Origin: Polaribacter gangjinensis
GTDB taxonomy: Bacteria; Bacteroidota; Bacteroidia; Flavobacteriales; Flavobacteriaceae
Length of the DNA stretch: 64,000 nt
Reading direction: 5' to 3'
Assembly (NCBI RefSeq): GCF_038024125.1
Contig: NZ_CP150662.1
Location: 2,583,501 to 2,647,500, forward strand
Positions 7,845 to 16,038 of this stretch are shown here, piece after piece. The notes beneath the pieces were generated by a model. The model was not told the DNA's origin, searched no databases, and saw nothing but the letters and a program-made list of their open reading frames with translations. Position 1 is the first letter of the stretch, and the number at the start of each line of letters is the position of its first letter. Both the position numbers and the translations under genes were made by a program.

Positions 7845-8603
7845 TTAAATTGCTTCGATAATGGCTACAAAATCTTCAGCAACCAAAGATGCACCTCCAA
7901 TTAAACCACCATCGACATCTGGTTTTGAAAAAATTTCTTCGGCATTTGATGCTTTTACACTTCCTCCGTATAAAATGGAAACAGAATCAGCTGTTTCTTG
8001 ACCAAACTTTTTAGCCAATACATTTCTAACAAAAGCATGCATTTCTTGCGCTTGATCTGGAGTCGCAGTTTCACCTGTTCCAATTGCCCAAACAGGTTCA
8101 TAAGCTAAAATGATATTTTTAAAATCAGCAGCCTTTAAGTGAAACAAAGTGTTTTTTAATTGGCTTCCTACTTCTAACAAGTGGTTGTCTAATTTTCTTT
8201 GCTCCAATAATTCACCAAAACAAAATATTACTTCTAAATCGTTTGCCAATGCAGCATCAATTTTTCTAGCGATTAATTCATCATCTTCACCAAAATATTG
8301 TCTTCTTTCAGAATGACCAAGAATTACTGTTTTTACACCAATTGATTGCAACATTTCTGCGGATATTTCTCCTGTAAAAGCACCATTTTTTGCTTGATGC
8401 ATATTTTGCGCAGCCACTTCAATTTTTGAATCTTTGGCACTTTTGATTGCTCCAACTAGATTTACAAACGATGGAGCAACAATAACTCTCGCATTATTTA
8501 ACTCTAAATCAGCAATCGATTTTTTTACTTTTCGGATAAGCTGGCTCGTTTCTTTAACGCCATTATTCATTTTCCAATTTCCAGCGACTATTTTTTTTCT
8601 CAT
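7845..8603 (-). CDS. tpiA: Triose-phosphate isomerase
   Basis: A 252-residue TIM barrel interconverting dihydroxyacetone phosphate and glyceraldehyde 3-phosphate. Catalytic residues are in place: Lys11 in GNWKMN, His97 in GHSERR (96-101), and Glu169 in AYEPVWAIGTG, with the loop-6 hinge following. YGGSVKASNA near the C-terminus is the phosphate-binding segment. Full family length. It follows the TlpA-like lipoprotein gene by 87 nt and is followed by a strong terminator hairpin. Confidence 0.97.
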   Translation of the reverse strand: MRKKIVAGNWKMNNGVKETSQLIRKVKKSIADLELNNARVIVAPSFVNLVGAIKSAKDSKIEVAAQNMHQAKNGAFTGEISAEMLQSIGVKTVILGHSERRQYFGEDDELIARKIDAALANDLEVIFCFGELLEQRKLDNHLLEVGSQLKNTLFHLKAADFKNIILAYEPVWAIGTGETATPDQAQEMHAFVRNVLAKKFGQETADSVSILYGGSVKASNAEEIFSKPDVDGGLIGGASLVAEDFVAIIEAI

Positions 8604-8690
8604 AATTATACTATTTGAAATGATATGTAAAGTTATAAAATTGATGCCAACATCGGTTGTAGATTTTAAAATACTTACTAAAACGATGTA

Positions 8691-9182
8691 TTAATTCGTT
8701 TTTATTGTCGCTAAAATGCGTTCATCAGTAATTTTTGTGGCTTTAAAAAGTGAAATACTTCCTTTTTCATCTACAATAATGTATCTAGGAATCCAACGTA
8801 AATTTAAAAAATCGACCAAATCTCCATTTTTCATTCCTTTGGGTAGGTTATAATGTTCACCTAAAATTTGAAAACGTTCAATTCCTTTTCTCCAACCCAA
8901 TGAGTTTTCATCTACAGAAATGTTTAAAAATATCACTGATGGATATGATTTTTGAATCTTTTTCAATTCAGGTAACCCTTTAATACAATCAGCACACCAA
9001 GAAGCCCAAACATTGATAAGCACCTTTTTTCCTTGATATTTTTCGATGATTTCTTTGAATAAAACAGTTTCATTTTGGATGCTAATCAAATTTTCGTTTA
9101 GTGCTTTTTCAGAAAATTTTGTGGGAGTTTCAAAGGAGCAACTTGTTAAAAAAAGTAGTAATATTATGCTGTATTTTTTCAT
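8691..9182 (-). CDS. TlpA/ResA-like thioredoxin lipoprotein
   Basis: A 163-residue lipoprotein (lipobox FLTSC, Cys15) facing the periplasm. The thioredoxin active site is WASWCADC with cysteines 63 and 66, within the TlpA-type NVWASWC context; IPRYIIVDEKG provides the cis-Pro loop. The helix after CxxC (KGLPELKKIQKSYP) fits the family. Likely a thiol-disulfide reductase for exported proteins; partner unknown. Divergent from pyrF across 108 nt. Confidence 0.9.
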   Translation of the reverse strand: MKKYSIILLLFLTSCSFETPTKFSEKALNENLISIQNETVLFKEIIEKYQGKKVLINVWASWCADCIKGLPELKKIQKSYPSVIFLNISVDENSLGWRKGIERFQILGEHYNLPKGMKNGDLVDFLNLRWIPRYIIVDEKGSISLFKATKITDERILATIKTN

Positions 9183-9263
9183 TTTTTGTGATGATTTGAA
9201 TGTTTTTGTCTTTTTTAAATAGGATTACTTACATCATTGAGTGCAAATAAAATACAAAATAAG

Positions 9264-9271
9264 TACTTTTG
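9264..9271 (+). promoter_or_regulatory. -7 promoter box (TACTTTTG) for pyrF
   Basis: Perfect TAnnTTTG match ending 19 nt before the pyrF ATG. Confidence 0.72.
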
Positions 9272-9290
9272 CAGTGCTTAACTATAATCA

Positions 9291-10103
9291 ATGACGACAA
9301 AAGAGCTTGAAATTCAAATACGCCAAAAAAAATCATTTTTATGCATTGGTTTGGATGTTGATTTGCATAAAATTCCATCACATTTATTAACTTTTGATGA
9401 TCCAATTTTCGAATTTAACAAAAGCATTATTGATGCAACGCATCATTTGTGTGTGGCTTATAAACCCAATACGGCTTTTTATGAAGCTTATGGAATTAAA
9501 GGATGGCAATCTCTAAAAAAAACAATAGATTATTTGAACGAGTTTTATCCTGAATTTTACACCATTGCTGACGCAAAACGTGGTGATATAGGAAATACAT
9601 CAAGCATGTATGCAAAAGCTTTTTTTGAAGATTTAGGGTTTGATTCTGTGACAGTTGCACCTTATATGGGGAAAGATTCTGTGGAACCATTTTTAGCATT
9701 TCCAGACAAACATACTATTTTGTTAGCACTTACCTCTAATGAGGGTGCTTTTGATTTTCAAACAAAGAAAATTGATAAAAATGAATTGTATAAACAGGTT
9801 TTAGAAACTTCAAAAACTTGGAAAAATTCAGAAAACCTAATGTATGTTGTTGGTGCAACAAAAGCTGATTATTTCAAAGAAATCAGAAAAATAGTTCCAA
9901 ACTCATTTTTATTGGTTCCAGGAGTTGGGGCTCAAGGTGGCAAATTAGAAGATGTTTGTGAATTTGGTTTGAATTCACAAATTGGATTGCTAATCAATTC
10001 TTCACGCGAAATCATCTATGCTTCTTCAGGAAAAGATTTTGCTGAAAAGGCACAAGAACAAGCTATAAGATTACAGTTAGCAATGGAAAAAATATTGAGT
10101 TAG
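9291..10103 (+). CDS. pyrF: Orotidine 5'-phosphate decarboxylase, subfamily 2
   Basis: A 270-residue enzyme converting OMP to UMP, the last step of pyrimidine synthesis. The catalytic motif is [10 protein letters not shown] with Asp94, Lys96 and Asp99. The N-terminal CIGLDVD contributes the first active-site Asp, and VPGVGAQGG near residue 207 is the phosphate loop. Length and motifs match the longer type-2 PyrF found in Bacteroidetes rather than the short E. coli form. It has its own promoter box at 9264-9271. Confidence 0.96.
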   Translation: MTTKELEIQIRQKKSFLCIGLDVDLHKIPSHLLTFDDPIFEFNKSIIDATHHLCVAYKPNTAFYEAYGIKGWQSLKKTIDYLNEFYPEFYTIADAKRGDIGNTSSMYAKAFFEDLGFDSVTVAPYMGKDSVEPFLAFPDKHTILLALTSNEGAFDFQTKKIDKNELYKQVLETSKTWKNSENLMYVVGATKADYFKEIRKIVPNSFLLVPGVGAQGGKLEDVCEFGLNSQIGLLINSSREIIYASSGKDFAEKAQEQAIRLQLAMEKILS

Positions 10104-10121
10104 GGATTTTGGCAAAAAATA

Positions 10122-10310
10122 TTATAAACTAAGTTCTCTATCTAGATAATTTACTTGATTTAATTTTTCTTTTAATTTCATTGCTTTAAAAGCTGCCAAA
10201 TCACTTTTACTCTCATCTTCAAAACTGTAGCTACATGACATTTCTAAAAGTTTTACATATCTTTCTTGGAGATGTTTTTTGTAGCTTTTTAATTGACGTA
10301 AATGAGACAT
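10122..10310 (-). CDS. Small coiled-coil-like protein, 62 residues
   Basis: A highly charged helical protein (MSHLRQLKSYKKHLQERYVK at the start; SDLAAFKAMKLKEKLNQVNY further on). No signal peptide or membrane span. The pattern of a short basic helix, an acidic linker and a second helix ending with YLDREL is typical of small Flavobacteriaceae proteins of unknown function. It is convergent with pyrF, 18 nt from its stop. Protein-like composition and a clean start support it, but no family is certain. Confidence 0.6.
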   Translation of the reverse strand: MSHLRQLKSYKKHLQERYVKLLEMSCSYSFEDESKSDLAAFKAMKLKEKLNQVNYLDRELSL

Positions 10311-10407
10311 TTTGAGTATATATTAGTCTCTAAATATACATAAAATATTTTATGTTTTACGATTTATTTCAAATAAATTATTCAAAATCAAAAAGATAGT
10401 TTTTTGT

Positions 10408-12030
10408 TTAGTTCTTTATGATTTTAAAGTTCTTAGAAAAACTGCCAGATTGAATATTAAGTACATAAAATCCATCTTTTAAAAAAGATACATCAATACT
10501 ATTTTTTGAAGCTTGTTGATTAAAAGAATGTACTTTTTTTCCAGTTAAATCATAAATAGCACCTTGATAAGCGTCAGTAAGATTCGCAAATTGTATTTCT
10601 AATTGGTTATGAACTGGATTTGGAAAAATCTTAATGTTTTTATCTTTAAGAGTATTGTCATTAATTCCTAAACTAGCTGTTTGATACACTCTTACATAAT
10701 CAATTTCCATAGCACTTTCAGTAAATGAACTGGTTACATTTGGTAACATTGCAACATTAAAAAGCAAATATTGTGGAGCATCATAAGGCCAATTTTGAAT
10801 ATTTTTAGGCGAAGGTTCATAGGTGTAATGTACAATGTCATCTACACTAAAAACCATTTTATTAGCATCCCAATAAAGGGTATATGTATGAAACTCAGTA
10901 GACGCATTTGCAATCATTCTACCCCCTTTATTGATTGTTCCTCCAAAACTTGATCTATTGTGTAAAGCGCTTTGTACAAAGTTTTGATTATCTCCCCAAT
11001 GTTCTATAATGTCAATTTCTCCACAATCTGGCCAAGGAGTTGTTCCATGAGTTGCTGCAAAATAACCTCCTGTTTCAGTAATATTTTGGCCTAACATCCA
11101 AAGAGCTGGAAAAGTACCAACTCCAAAAGGCATTTTGGCTCTAATTTCAACTTTACCATAGGTAAAAGCATATTTAGAGTTGAGTCTTGCCGATGTAAAA
11201 TTCTTGGTAACATTATTAAATGTGTAATTTTCTCTTTTAGCTACAATTTTTAATGTCCCATTGCTTTGGTAAGAATTATCTGTTCTGTCTGTGTAATGTT
11301 GAATTTCTCCATTTGCCCAAGTAGTTCCTCCAATAATAGGTATTACTTGATGATGCCATTTTGCTGCATCAATTGCCCCATTTCCATCAAATTCATCAGA
11401 CCAAACTAAGGTGTCAAAGTTAATGTCGGTGTTATTGTTATTGCTTTCTGGAAGTGTACCATCGTATAAAAAATCATCAATAAAAGCAATTACTTGATCT
11501 GTGTTATTTTCACCATTTACTTGTAATAAAACTCTGTTGAAATCGGTTCTATTAGTTGGAATTGGAGAATTTGAATCTAGATTTATATAGGTGTCATTTT
11601 TAAAATCAAACGTTACTGTTTGCCAAGTATTCAAAGAAATTGTTTTGATAATCTCTGATTGTGTTGACCAAGGAGCATTAATTTTATTATTCTGTAATTT
11701 TAATGAAATTTGATTGGTTTGATTTCCTGTGATGCCACTTGAAGGCACATAAATTTTAAGAGAAAAAGTGTGTTTTTCTGATAAATCGAAATTTTTAGGA
11801 ACATCAAATTTCACATTGGCATACTGTCCTCCATTATCTTGATATCTTAAAACGGTATTTGAAGTATTGATTCCTGTTTTAAAAGGATTTGCAAATGAAG
11901 CATTGATTGTGGTGGCATCTGCATCCCAAGATGAAATGGTGCCATTTCCCTCAAAATCATCTTCCACTTTTTCCTGTGAAAATAAAGAAATTGAAAAAAC
12001 TAGAAGAAAAGTAGTAATGATTTTTTGCAT
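10408..12030 (-). CDS. Secreted GH16 glycoside hydrolase (laminarinase-like) with T9SS tail
   Basis: A 540-residue secreted enzyme. Residues 1-18 are a signal peptide. About 20-190 form a beta-sandwich carbohydrate-binding-like module (FDVPKNFDLSEKHTFSLKIY). The GH16 domain covers about 205-450, with the catalytic motif EIDIIEHWG giving nucleophile Glu338, Asp340 and acid/base Glu343, preceded by ALWMLGQN. A C-terminal type A sorting domain (KIFPNPVHNQLEI...KNFKIIKN, about 465-540) directs export through the type IX system. GH16 motifs of this form belong to beta-1,3-glucanases, so laminarin is the likely substrate, but agarase or carrageenase specificity cannot be fully excluded. A perfect -7 box lies 20 nt upstream. 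Confidence 0.92.
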   Translation of the reverse strand: MQKIITTFLLVFSISLFSQEKVEDDFEGNGTISSWDADATTINASFANPFKTGINTSNTVLRYQDNGGQYANVKFDVPKNFDLSEKHTFSLKIYVPSSGITGNQTNQISLKLQNNKINAPWSTQSEIIKTISLNTWQTVTFDFKNDTYINLDSNSPIPTNRTDFNRVLLQVNGENNTDQVIAFIDDFLYDGTLPESNNNNTDINFDTLVWSDEFDGNGAIDAAKWHHQVIPIIGGTTWANGEIQHYTDRTDNSYQSNGTLKIVAKRENYTFNNVTKNFTSARLNSKYAFTYGKVEIRAKMPFGVGTFPALWMLGQNITETGGYFAATHGTTPWPDCGEIDIIEHWGDNQNFVQSALHNRSSFGGTINKGGRMIANASTEFHTYTLYWDANKMVFSVDDIVHYTYEPSPKNIQNWPYDAPQYLLFNVAMLPNVTSSFTESAMEIDYVRVYQTASLGINDNTLKDKNIKIFPNPVHNQLEIQFANLTDAYQGAIYDLTGKKVHSFNQQASKNSIDVSFLKDGFYVLNIQSGSFSKNFKIIKN

Positions 12031-12049
12031 AATTTGAATTTTAATTTTT

Positions 12050-12057
12050 CAAATATA
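12050..12057 (-). promoter_or_regulatory. -7 promoter box (TATATTTG on minus strand) for the GH16 gene
   Basis: Plus-strand CAAATATA is TATATTTG on the minus strand, a perfect TAnnTTTG match 19 nt before the ATG. Confidence 0.7.
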
Positions 12058-12145
12058 AAGGTTTAATAAGTAAAACTTAAGAAAGCAACCTATACTTTAC
12101 CCAAACAAACCAATGTTTTAACGTTCTTTTTTGAAAGTAATACAC

Positions 12146-12313
12146 TCATTTTATAAAAGAGTCTGTTTTTTTATCATATCCAAAAGGGCAATGTTTACAG
12201 CCGCTTTTGCAACAATAGCCTCTTTTTAGGTGGTATTTTTCTGTAAAAACTTTAAAACCTTCATCATTTAGATAAAAGTCATCATCTTCTAATTCAATTC
12301 TGGGTCTAAACAT
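12146..12313 (-). CDS. DUF5522 small cysteine-rich protein, 55 residues
   Basis: The frame opens at the ATG on 12311-12313 and stops at TGA 12146-12148. The protein starts MFRPRIELEDDDFYLNDEG and contains GYCCKSGCKHCPFGYD, with cysteines at 34, 35, 39 and 42. This CCxxxCxxCPFGY cluster is the DUF5522 signature and suggests a metal or Fe-S site. Function unknown. It starts 18 nt after the stop of the flavin monooxygenase gene, so it may be the last gene of that leftward operon. Confidence 0.85.
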   Translation of the reverse strand: MFRPRIELEDDDFYLNDEGFKVFTEKYHLKRGYCCKSGCKHCPFGYDKKTDSFIK

Positions 12314-12331
12314 GTTGCAAAAATAGATGAT

Positions 12332-13771
12332 TTATCGAAATTGCAAACGCTTGTCTTTGATTGAATTTATGCGCAACACTTTATAATCTAGTATATAATT
12401 TTGATACAAACGCCAAGGAAATTGGGTTCCTTGCTTTGGTAATATATTTTTTGCTCTGTGAATATATCCAGAATCTAAGTTGATCAATGGCAATTCGCCT
12501 AAAGAATCTTCAATTATAGAGGCTTTAAAACTTTTAAAATTATTTTTATCCATATACTTCAACACTCTCGAAATATATTCGCTTGTCAAATCGCTTTTCA
12601 ACGTCCATGAAGCATTGGTGTATCCTGCAAAAATGAAAAAATTAGGTAGCTCACTAAGCATCAAACCTTTGTAAACAAATTGTTGTGTAATGTCAAAATC
12701 AACTGAATCAATTTTGATTTTTGCGCCTCCAAAAGGCAATAATTGCAAACCTGTGGCACTGATAACAATATCTGCTTCTAAGGTTTTACCAGAACTTAAT
12801 TGGATGCCGTTTTCTACAAAAGTATCGATAGTATCGGTTTCAACAAAAGCTTTTCCTTTTTTGATGGCTTTGAAAAAATCACCATCAGGCACCAAACAAA
12901 AACGCTTATTCCAAGGATTATAATTAGGAGAAAAATGAGTGTCTACAGGAAAATCTCCCAATTGTTTTTTGATACCTTTTAAGATAAACTTTTTCATGGT
13001 TTCAGGATATTTTCGGCAGAGATTGTAAAAAATCATGTCAGCCAAAATATTTTTTGCCCTTACAAACATGTGCGCAATCTTTTTGGGGAATATTTTTTTT
13101 ATGGTTTTTGCAATTTTATCTTTATTAGGTAAAGCTGCAATATAGGTTGGCGAACGTTGCAACATGGTTACTTTTTCAACAGCATTCGCAATTGCGGGTA
13201 CAATTGTTACAGCAGTAGCTCCACTACCAATAACAACAACTTTTTTATTGGTATAATCAATACTTTGATCCCATTTTTGTGGATGAAAAAAAGCTCCTTT
13301 AAAATCGGCTAATCCTTTAAAATCAGGTGTATATCCGTTGTCATAATTGTAATATCCACTGCAATTGAAAATAAATTGAGCAGTAAAATACTGTTCGCTT
13401 TTTGTGGTTGGATGAATTGTTGTAACCGTCCATAATTGCTTGGTAGTATCAAAATTATAGGAAATTACTTTTTGATTGAATTCAATATGTTCTTTGACCT
13501 TATATTCTTTAGATGCTTCGTTTAAATAGCTTAAAATGGATGGAGCATCAGCAAATGATTTGTCATCATTCCAAGTTTTAAAAGAGTAACCAAATGTGTA
13601 CATATCTGAATCTGAACGAATTCCAGGGTATTTAAACAAGCTCCAAGTGCCACCAATTTCTTCTCTAGCTTCTAAAATTTTGTATGTCTTTGTGGGATTT
13701 TTGCGATGTAAATGACAAGCAGCTCCAATTCCAGATAATCCTGCACCAATAATAATGATATCGTAATTCAT
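12332..13771 (-). CDS. Flavin-containing (Baeyer-Villiger-type) monooxygenase
   Basis: A 479-residue FAD/NADPH enzyme. The FAD-binding GAGLSG lies at residues 9-14 with the acidic end of strand 2 at EARE. The NADPH-binding GSGATA lies at 182-187. Between them FKGAFFHPQKWD (157-168) fits the Baeyer-Villiger fingerprint FxGxxxHxxxW[PD]. The family oxidises ketones or other carbonyl and heteroatom compounds; substrate unknown. It starts 5 nt after the DUF4174 gene stop and is part of a five-gene leftward run beginning with two CocE/S15 hydrolases. Confidence 0.92.
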   Translation of the reverse strand: MNYDIIIIGAGLSGIGAACHLHRKNPTKTYKILEAREEIGGTWSLFKYPGIRSDSDMYTFGYSFKTWNDDKSFADAPSILSYLNEASKEYKVKEHIEFNQKVISYNFDTTKQLWTVTTIHPTTKSEQYFTAQFIFNCSGYYNYDNGYTPDFKGLADFKGAFFHPQKWDQSIDYTNKKVVVIGSGATAVTIVPAIANAVEKVTMLQRSPTYIAALPNKDKIAKTIKKIFPKKIAHMFVRAKNILADMIFYNLCRKYPETMKKFILKGIKKQLGDFPVDTHFSPNYNPWNKRFCLVPDGDFFKAIKKGKAFVETDTIDTFVENGIQLSSGKTLEADIVISATGLQLLPFGGAKIKIDSVDFDITQQFVYKGLMLSELPNFFIFAGYTNASWTLKSDLTSEYISRVLKYMDKNNFKSFKASIIEDSLGELPLINLDSGYIHRAKNILPKQGTQFPWRLYQNYILDYKVLRINSIKDKRLQFR

Positions 13772-13776
13772 TGTAG

Positions 13777-14199
13777 TCAGTTATTTTTTGTTGACATTTC
13801 TCTTTTTCTCATAGGCATTCCATCAATAATAGCAAACAATTTTTCTGTTGATAAATTCGTTGTTTGCGCCAATTTGATTCCGCCATCCAAACCAATTAAC
13901 CAAATTTTAAAATTGGCTTTTTTAGGATTGAATTTGGTAAAAAGTTCGCTCGAATTTCTCCAAGTGCTTTCAAAATTAAAGAGAAAATCAGTTTTTGTAA
14001 AACTGTAAACGACCAATTTTCGATCTTTCAATTCATTGTTTTCTTTTTCTAGTAAAGATATTTGTTGCTGATAATCAGCACTATTTTTATCCTCAGTAAA
14101 TATCAATAAAACCCTGTTTTTCCAGAGATGATTTTCCATAGTTTGACCGAATAAAACTTGATTACAAACTAATACAATGAAAAATAAAAGTCGCATCAA
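13777..14199 (-). CDS. DUF4174 exported protein
   Basis: A 140-residue protein with a signal peptide (MMRLLFFIVLVCNQVLFGQ). The mature part has the DUF4174 features: HLWKNRVLLIFTEDKNSADYQQQ, a central KLVVYSF strand, and LIGLDGGIKL near the end, giving a thioredoxin-like fold without catalytic cysteines. Role unknown. It sits 9 nt after the first S15-type hydrolase and 5 nt before the monooxygenase gene. Confidence 0.85.
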   Translation of the reverse strand: MMRLLFFIVLVCNQVLFGQTMENHLWKNRVLLIFTEDKNSADYQQQISLLEKENNELKDRKLVVYSFTKTDFLFNFESTWRNSSELFTKFNPKKANFKIWLIGLDGGIKLAQTTNLSTEKLFAIIDGMPMRKREMSTKNN

Positions 14200-14208
14200 T
14201 AATTTTGA

Positions 14209-16029
14209 TTATTCTGTTGCTTTTTTAAAAGCATTTTCTCCACCAACAACTGGAATTTTTAAAATTGTTCCAGACAAATCAATTGTCAATTCAGTACCTG
14301 GTTTTGGCAATAAAGTGTATTCGCTATCGCTTGAAAAAATTAGCAAACCAATTTGTTGTCCTTTTTTAATGATTTGATCATCAGGCTGAAAGTCAAAAGT
14401 CATTTCATAAAATTTACCAACTTTTAAGGGTTGACTTTTAGAAATTGATTGATAATTCTGCAAATCTGCCCAACCACGAGTGATGATATTATCCGTAATT
14501 TTTGAGCCTCTTCCTTCATTCCAAGGTAATGAAACCAAATACACAGATAAATTTACAGCAGCTTTTGAACTTGCTGCTTTTACAGTAATTGATGCCAAAC
14601 CTGAAATGTGTAGGTCTTCTTTTAAAATGGGACTCACATACAACAAACGATGATTGGTTTCATCCGCTTTTGCTAATGATTCTGCTGAAAATGAATAATT
14701 GTCCACCAACGTTTCTTTGCTTTTATCATTGGAATTATTGATAGATAAACTTCCTACTTTTGGAGCTCCTTTTCCAAGATAAAAAGTCAAATTTTCTGCA
14801 TCCGGATTTGGATAATTTTTATAAGAAGTTGGATTGTCCATTTTGTCATTTTCTCTTACAATCCAGGCTTTTGGATCGTTTTCAACACCATTTTCTATGC
14901 CATGTAAATAACGTGTAAACCAACGATTCATCATCGAAATTGGAGGTGGACCTCCATGACCATTTTGGTGATAAAAAATCTGAGTTGGCAAGCCCATTTC
15001 AGAGGCTTTTTTATAGATTCTATAGCTGTGCTCTGGCATTACATTCCAATCATTAAAACCATGAGACATCAATAAAGCTGCTTTCATAGGTTGCATTTGA
15101 TTCAAATAATCACGACCAGCCCAAAAATCATTGTAATCTCCTGTAATTCTATCCATTCCATTTGCCATTTCAGTATCTCGAATTACTTTGTTGTTTTTTG
15201 CTCTGTTTTCTTCTTTTCCACTGTGAATAAAATCGTACAACACATCAATATCTTCGCCTAAATATCCTCCAGGAGAACGCACCAAACCATTGGAACGATA
15301 ATAATGATAATAGGAAGTATTTGGAGCAACAGGAATAATTGCTTCTAAACCTTCAACGCCAGTAGTTGCAGCTGCTAACGGAATTGTTCCGTTATAAGAA
15401 GTACCTGTCATTCCTACTTTTCCTGTTGACCAAAAAGCGGTTACTTCTTCAGTTCCTTCTCTTGATGTAAATCCTTTTGCACGTCCATTTAGCCAATCAA
15501 TCACAGCTTTGGGAGCTAAAGATTCGTTTTTGCCACCCACAGTTGGAGCGCCATCAGACAAACCTGTTCCTGGCGAAGAAGAGTGTACCACAATATACCC
15601 TCTTGGGACCCAAGTTTTAACCTGCGAATTTGAAATGATTGGACGTTCACCTCTTCTTTGCACTTCTACATGCGTTCGTGGTTTTGGTTTTGCACCCAAT
15701 TCGTGCTTCACTTCCCAAAATAATCCAGGAGCATCTCCTGCAGTTCCAGCATAATACGGACTTGATTCATATACTACAGGCAATTTCAAACCTTCTGTTT
15801 CTGTTTGAAAAGGTCTTGTTACGTCTACATGCATTCTGTCTAATTTTCCATCACCATCAGAATCAAAAGTGGTTTCTACCCACAAATCATGACGAATCCA
15901 TTTTTCAGGAGTGTTAAAAGCTGCTACAATTTGCGCTTCACCATCTTTAAAAATGGGTGTTGCTTTTTCTTGTGCTTTTACTGAAAAAGTAAGAAGAAAT
16001 AAAACGAGTAATTGAATATTATTTTTCAT
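14209..16029 (-). CDS. Secreted CocE/NonD (X-Pro dipeptidyl-peptidase S15-like) hydrolase
   Basis: A 606-residue exported alpha/beta hydrolase with signal peptide at residues 1-19. The nucleophile motif is GTSYNG with Ser211; the second half has a jelly-roll PepX_C-type domain (about 430-600). An oddity is FDSDGDGKLDRMHVDV at 55-70, a calcium-loop-like DxDxDG segment. The family includes X-Pro dipeptidyl peptidases, cocaine esterase and amino-acid-ester hydrolases; choosing among them needs a structural comparison. It starts 9 nt after a second, distantly related hydrolase of the same family. Confidence 0.9.
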   Translation of the reverse strand: MKNNIQLLVLFLLTFSVKAQEKATPIFKDGEAQIVAAFNTPEKWIRHDLWVETTFDSDGDGKLDRMHVDVTRPFQTETEGLKLPVVYESSPYYAGTAGDAPGLFWEVKHELGAKPKPRTHVEVQRRGERPIISNSQVKTWVPRGYIVVHSSSPGTGLSDGAPTVGGKNESLAPKAVIDWLNGRAKGFTSREGTEEVTAFWSTGKVGMTGTSYNGTIPLAAATTGVEGLEAIIPVAPNTSYYHYYRSNGLVRSPGGYLGEDIDVLYDFIHSGKEENRAKNNKVIRDTEMANGMDRITGDYNDFWAGRDYLNQMQPMKAALLMSHGFNDWNVMPEHSYRIYKKASEMGLPTQIFYHQNGHGGPPPISMMNRWFTRYLHGIENGVENDPKAWIVRENDKMDNPTSYKNYPNPDAENLTFYLGKGAPKVGSLSINNSNDKSKETLVDNYSFSAESLAKADETNHRLLYVSPILKEDLHISGLASITVKAASSKAAVNLSVYLVSLPWNEGRGSKITDNIITRGWADLQNYQSISKSQPLKVGKFYEMTFDFQPDDQIIKKGQQIGLLIFSSDSEYTLLPKPGTELTIDLSGTILKIPVVGGENAFKKATE

Positions 16030-16038
16030 TTGGTGGTG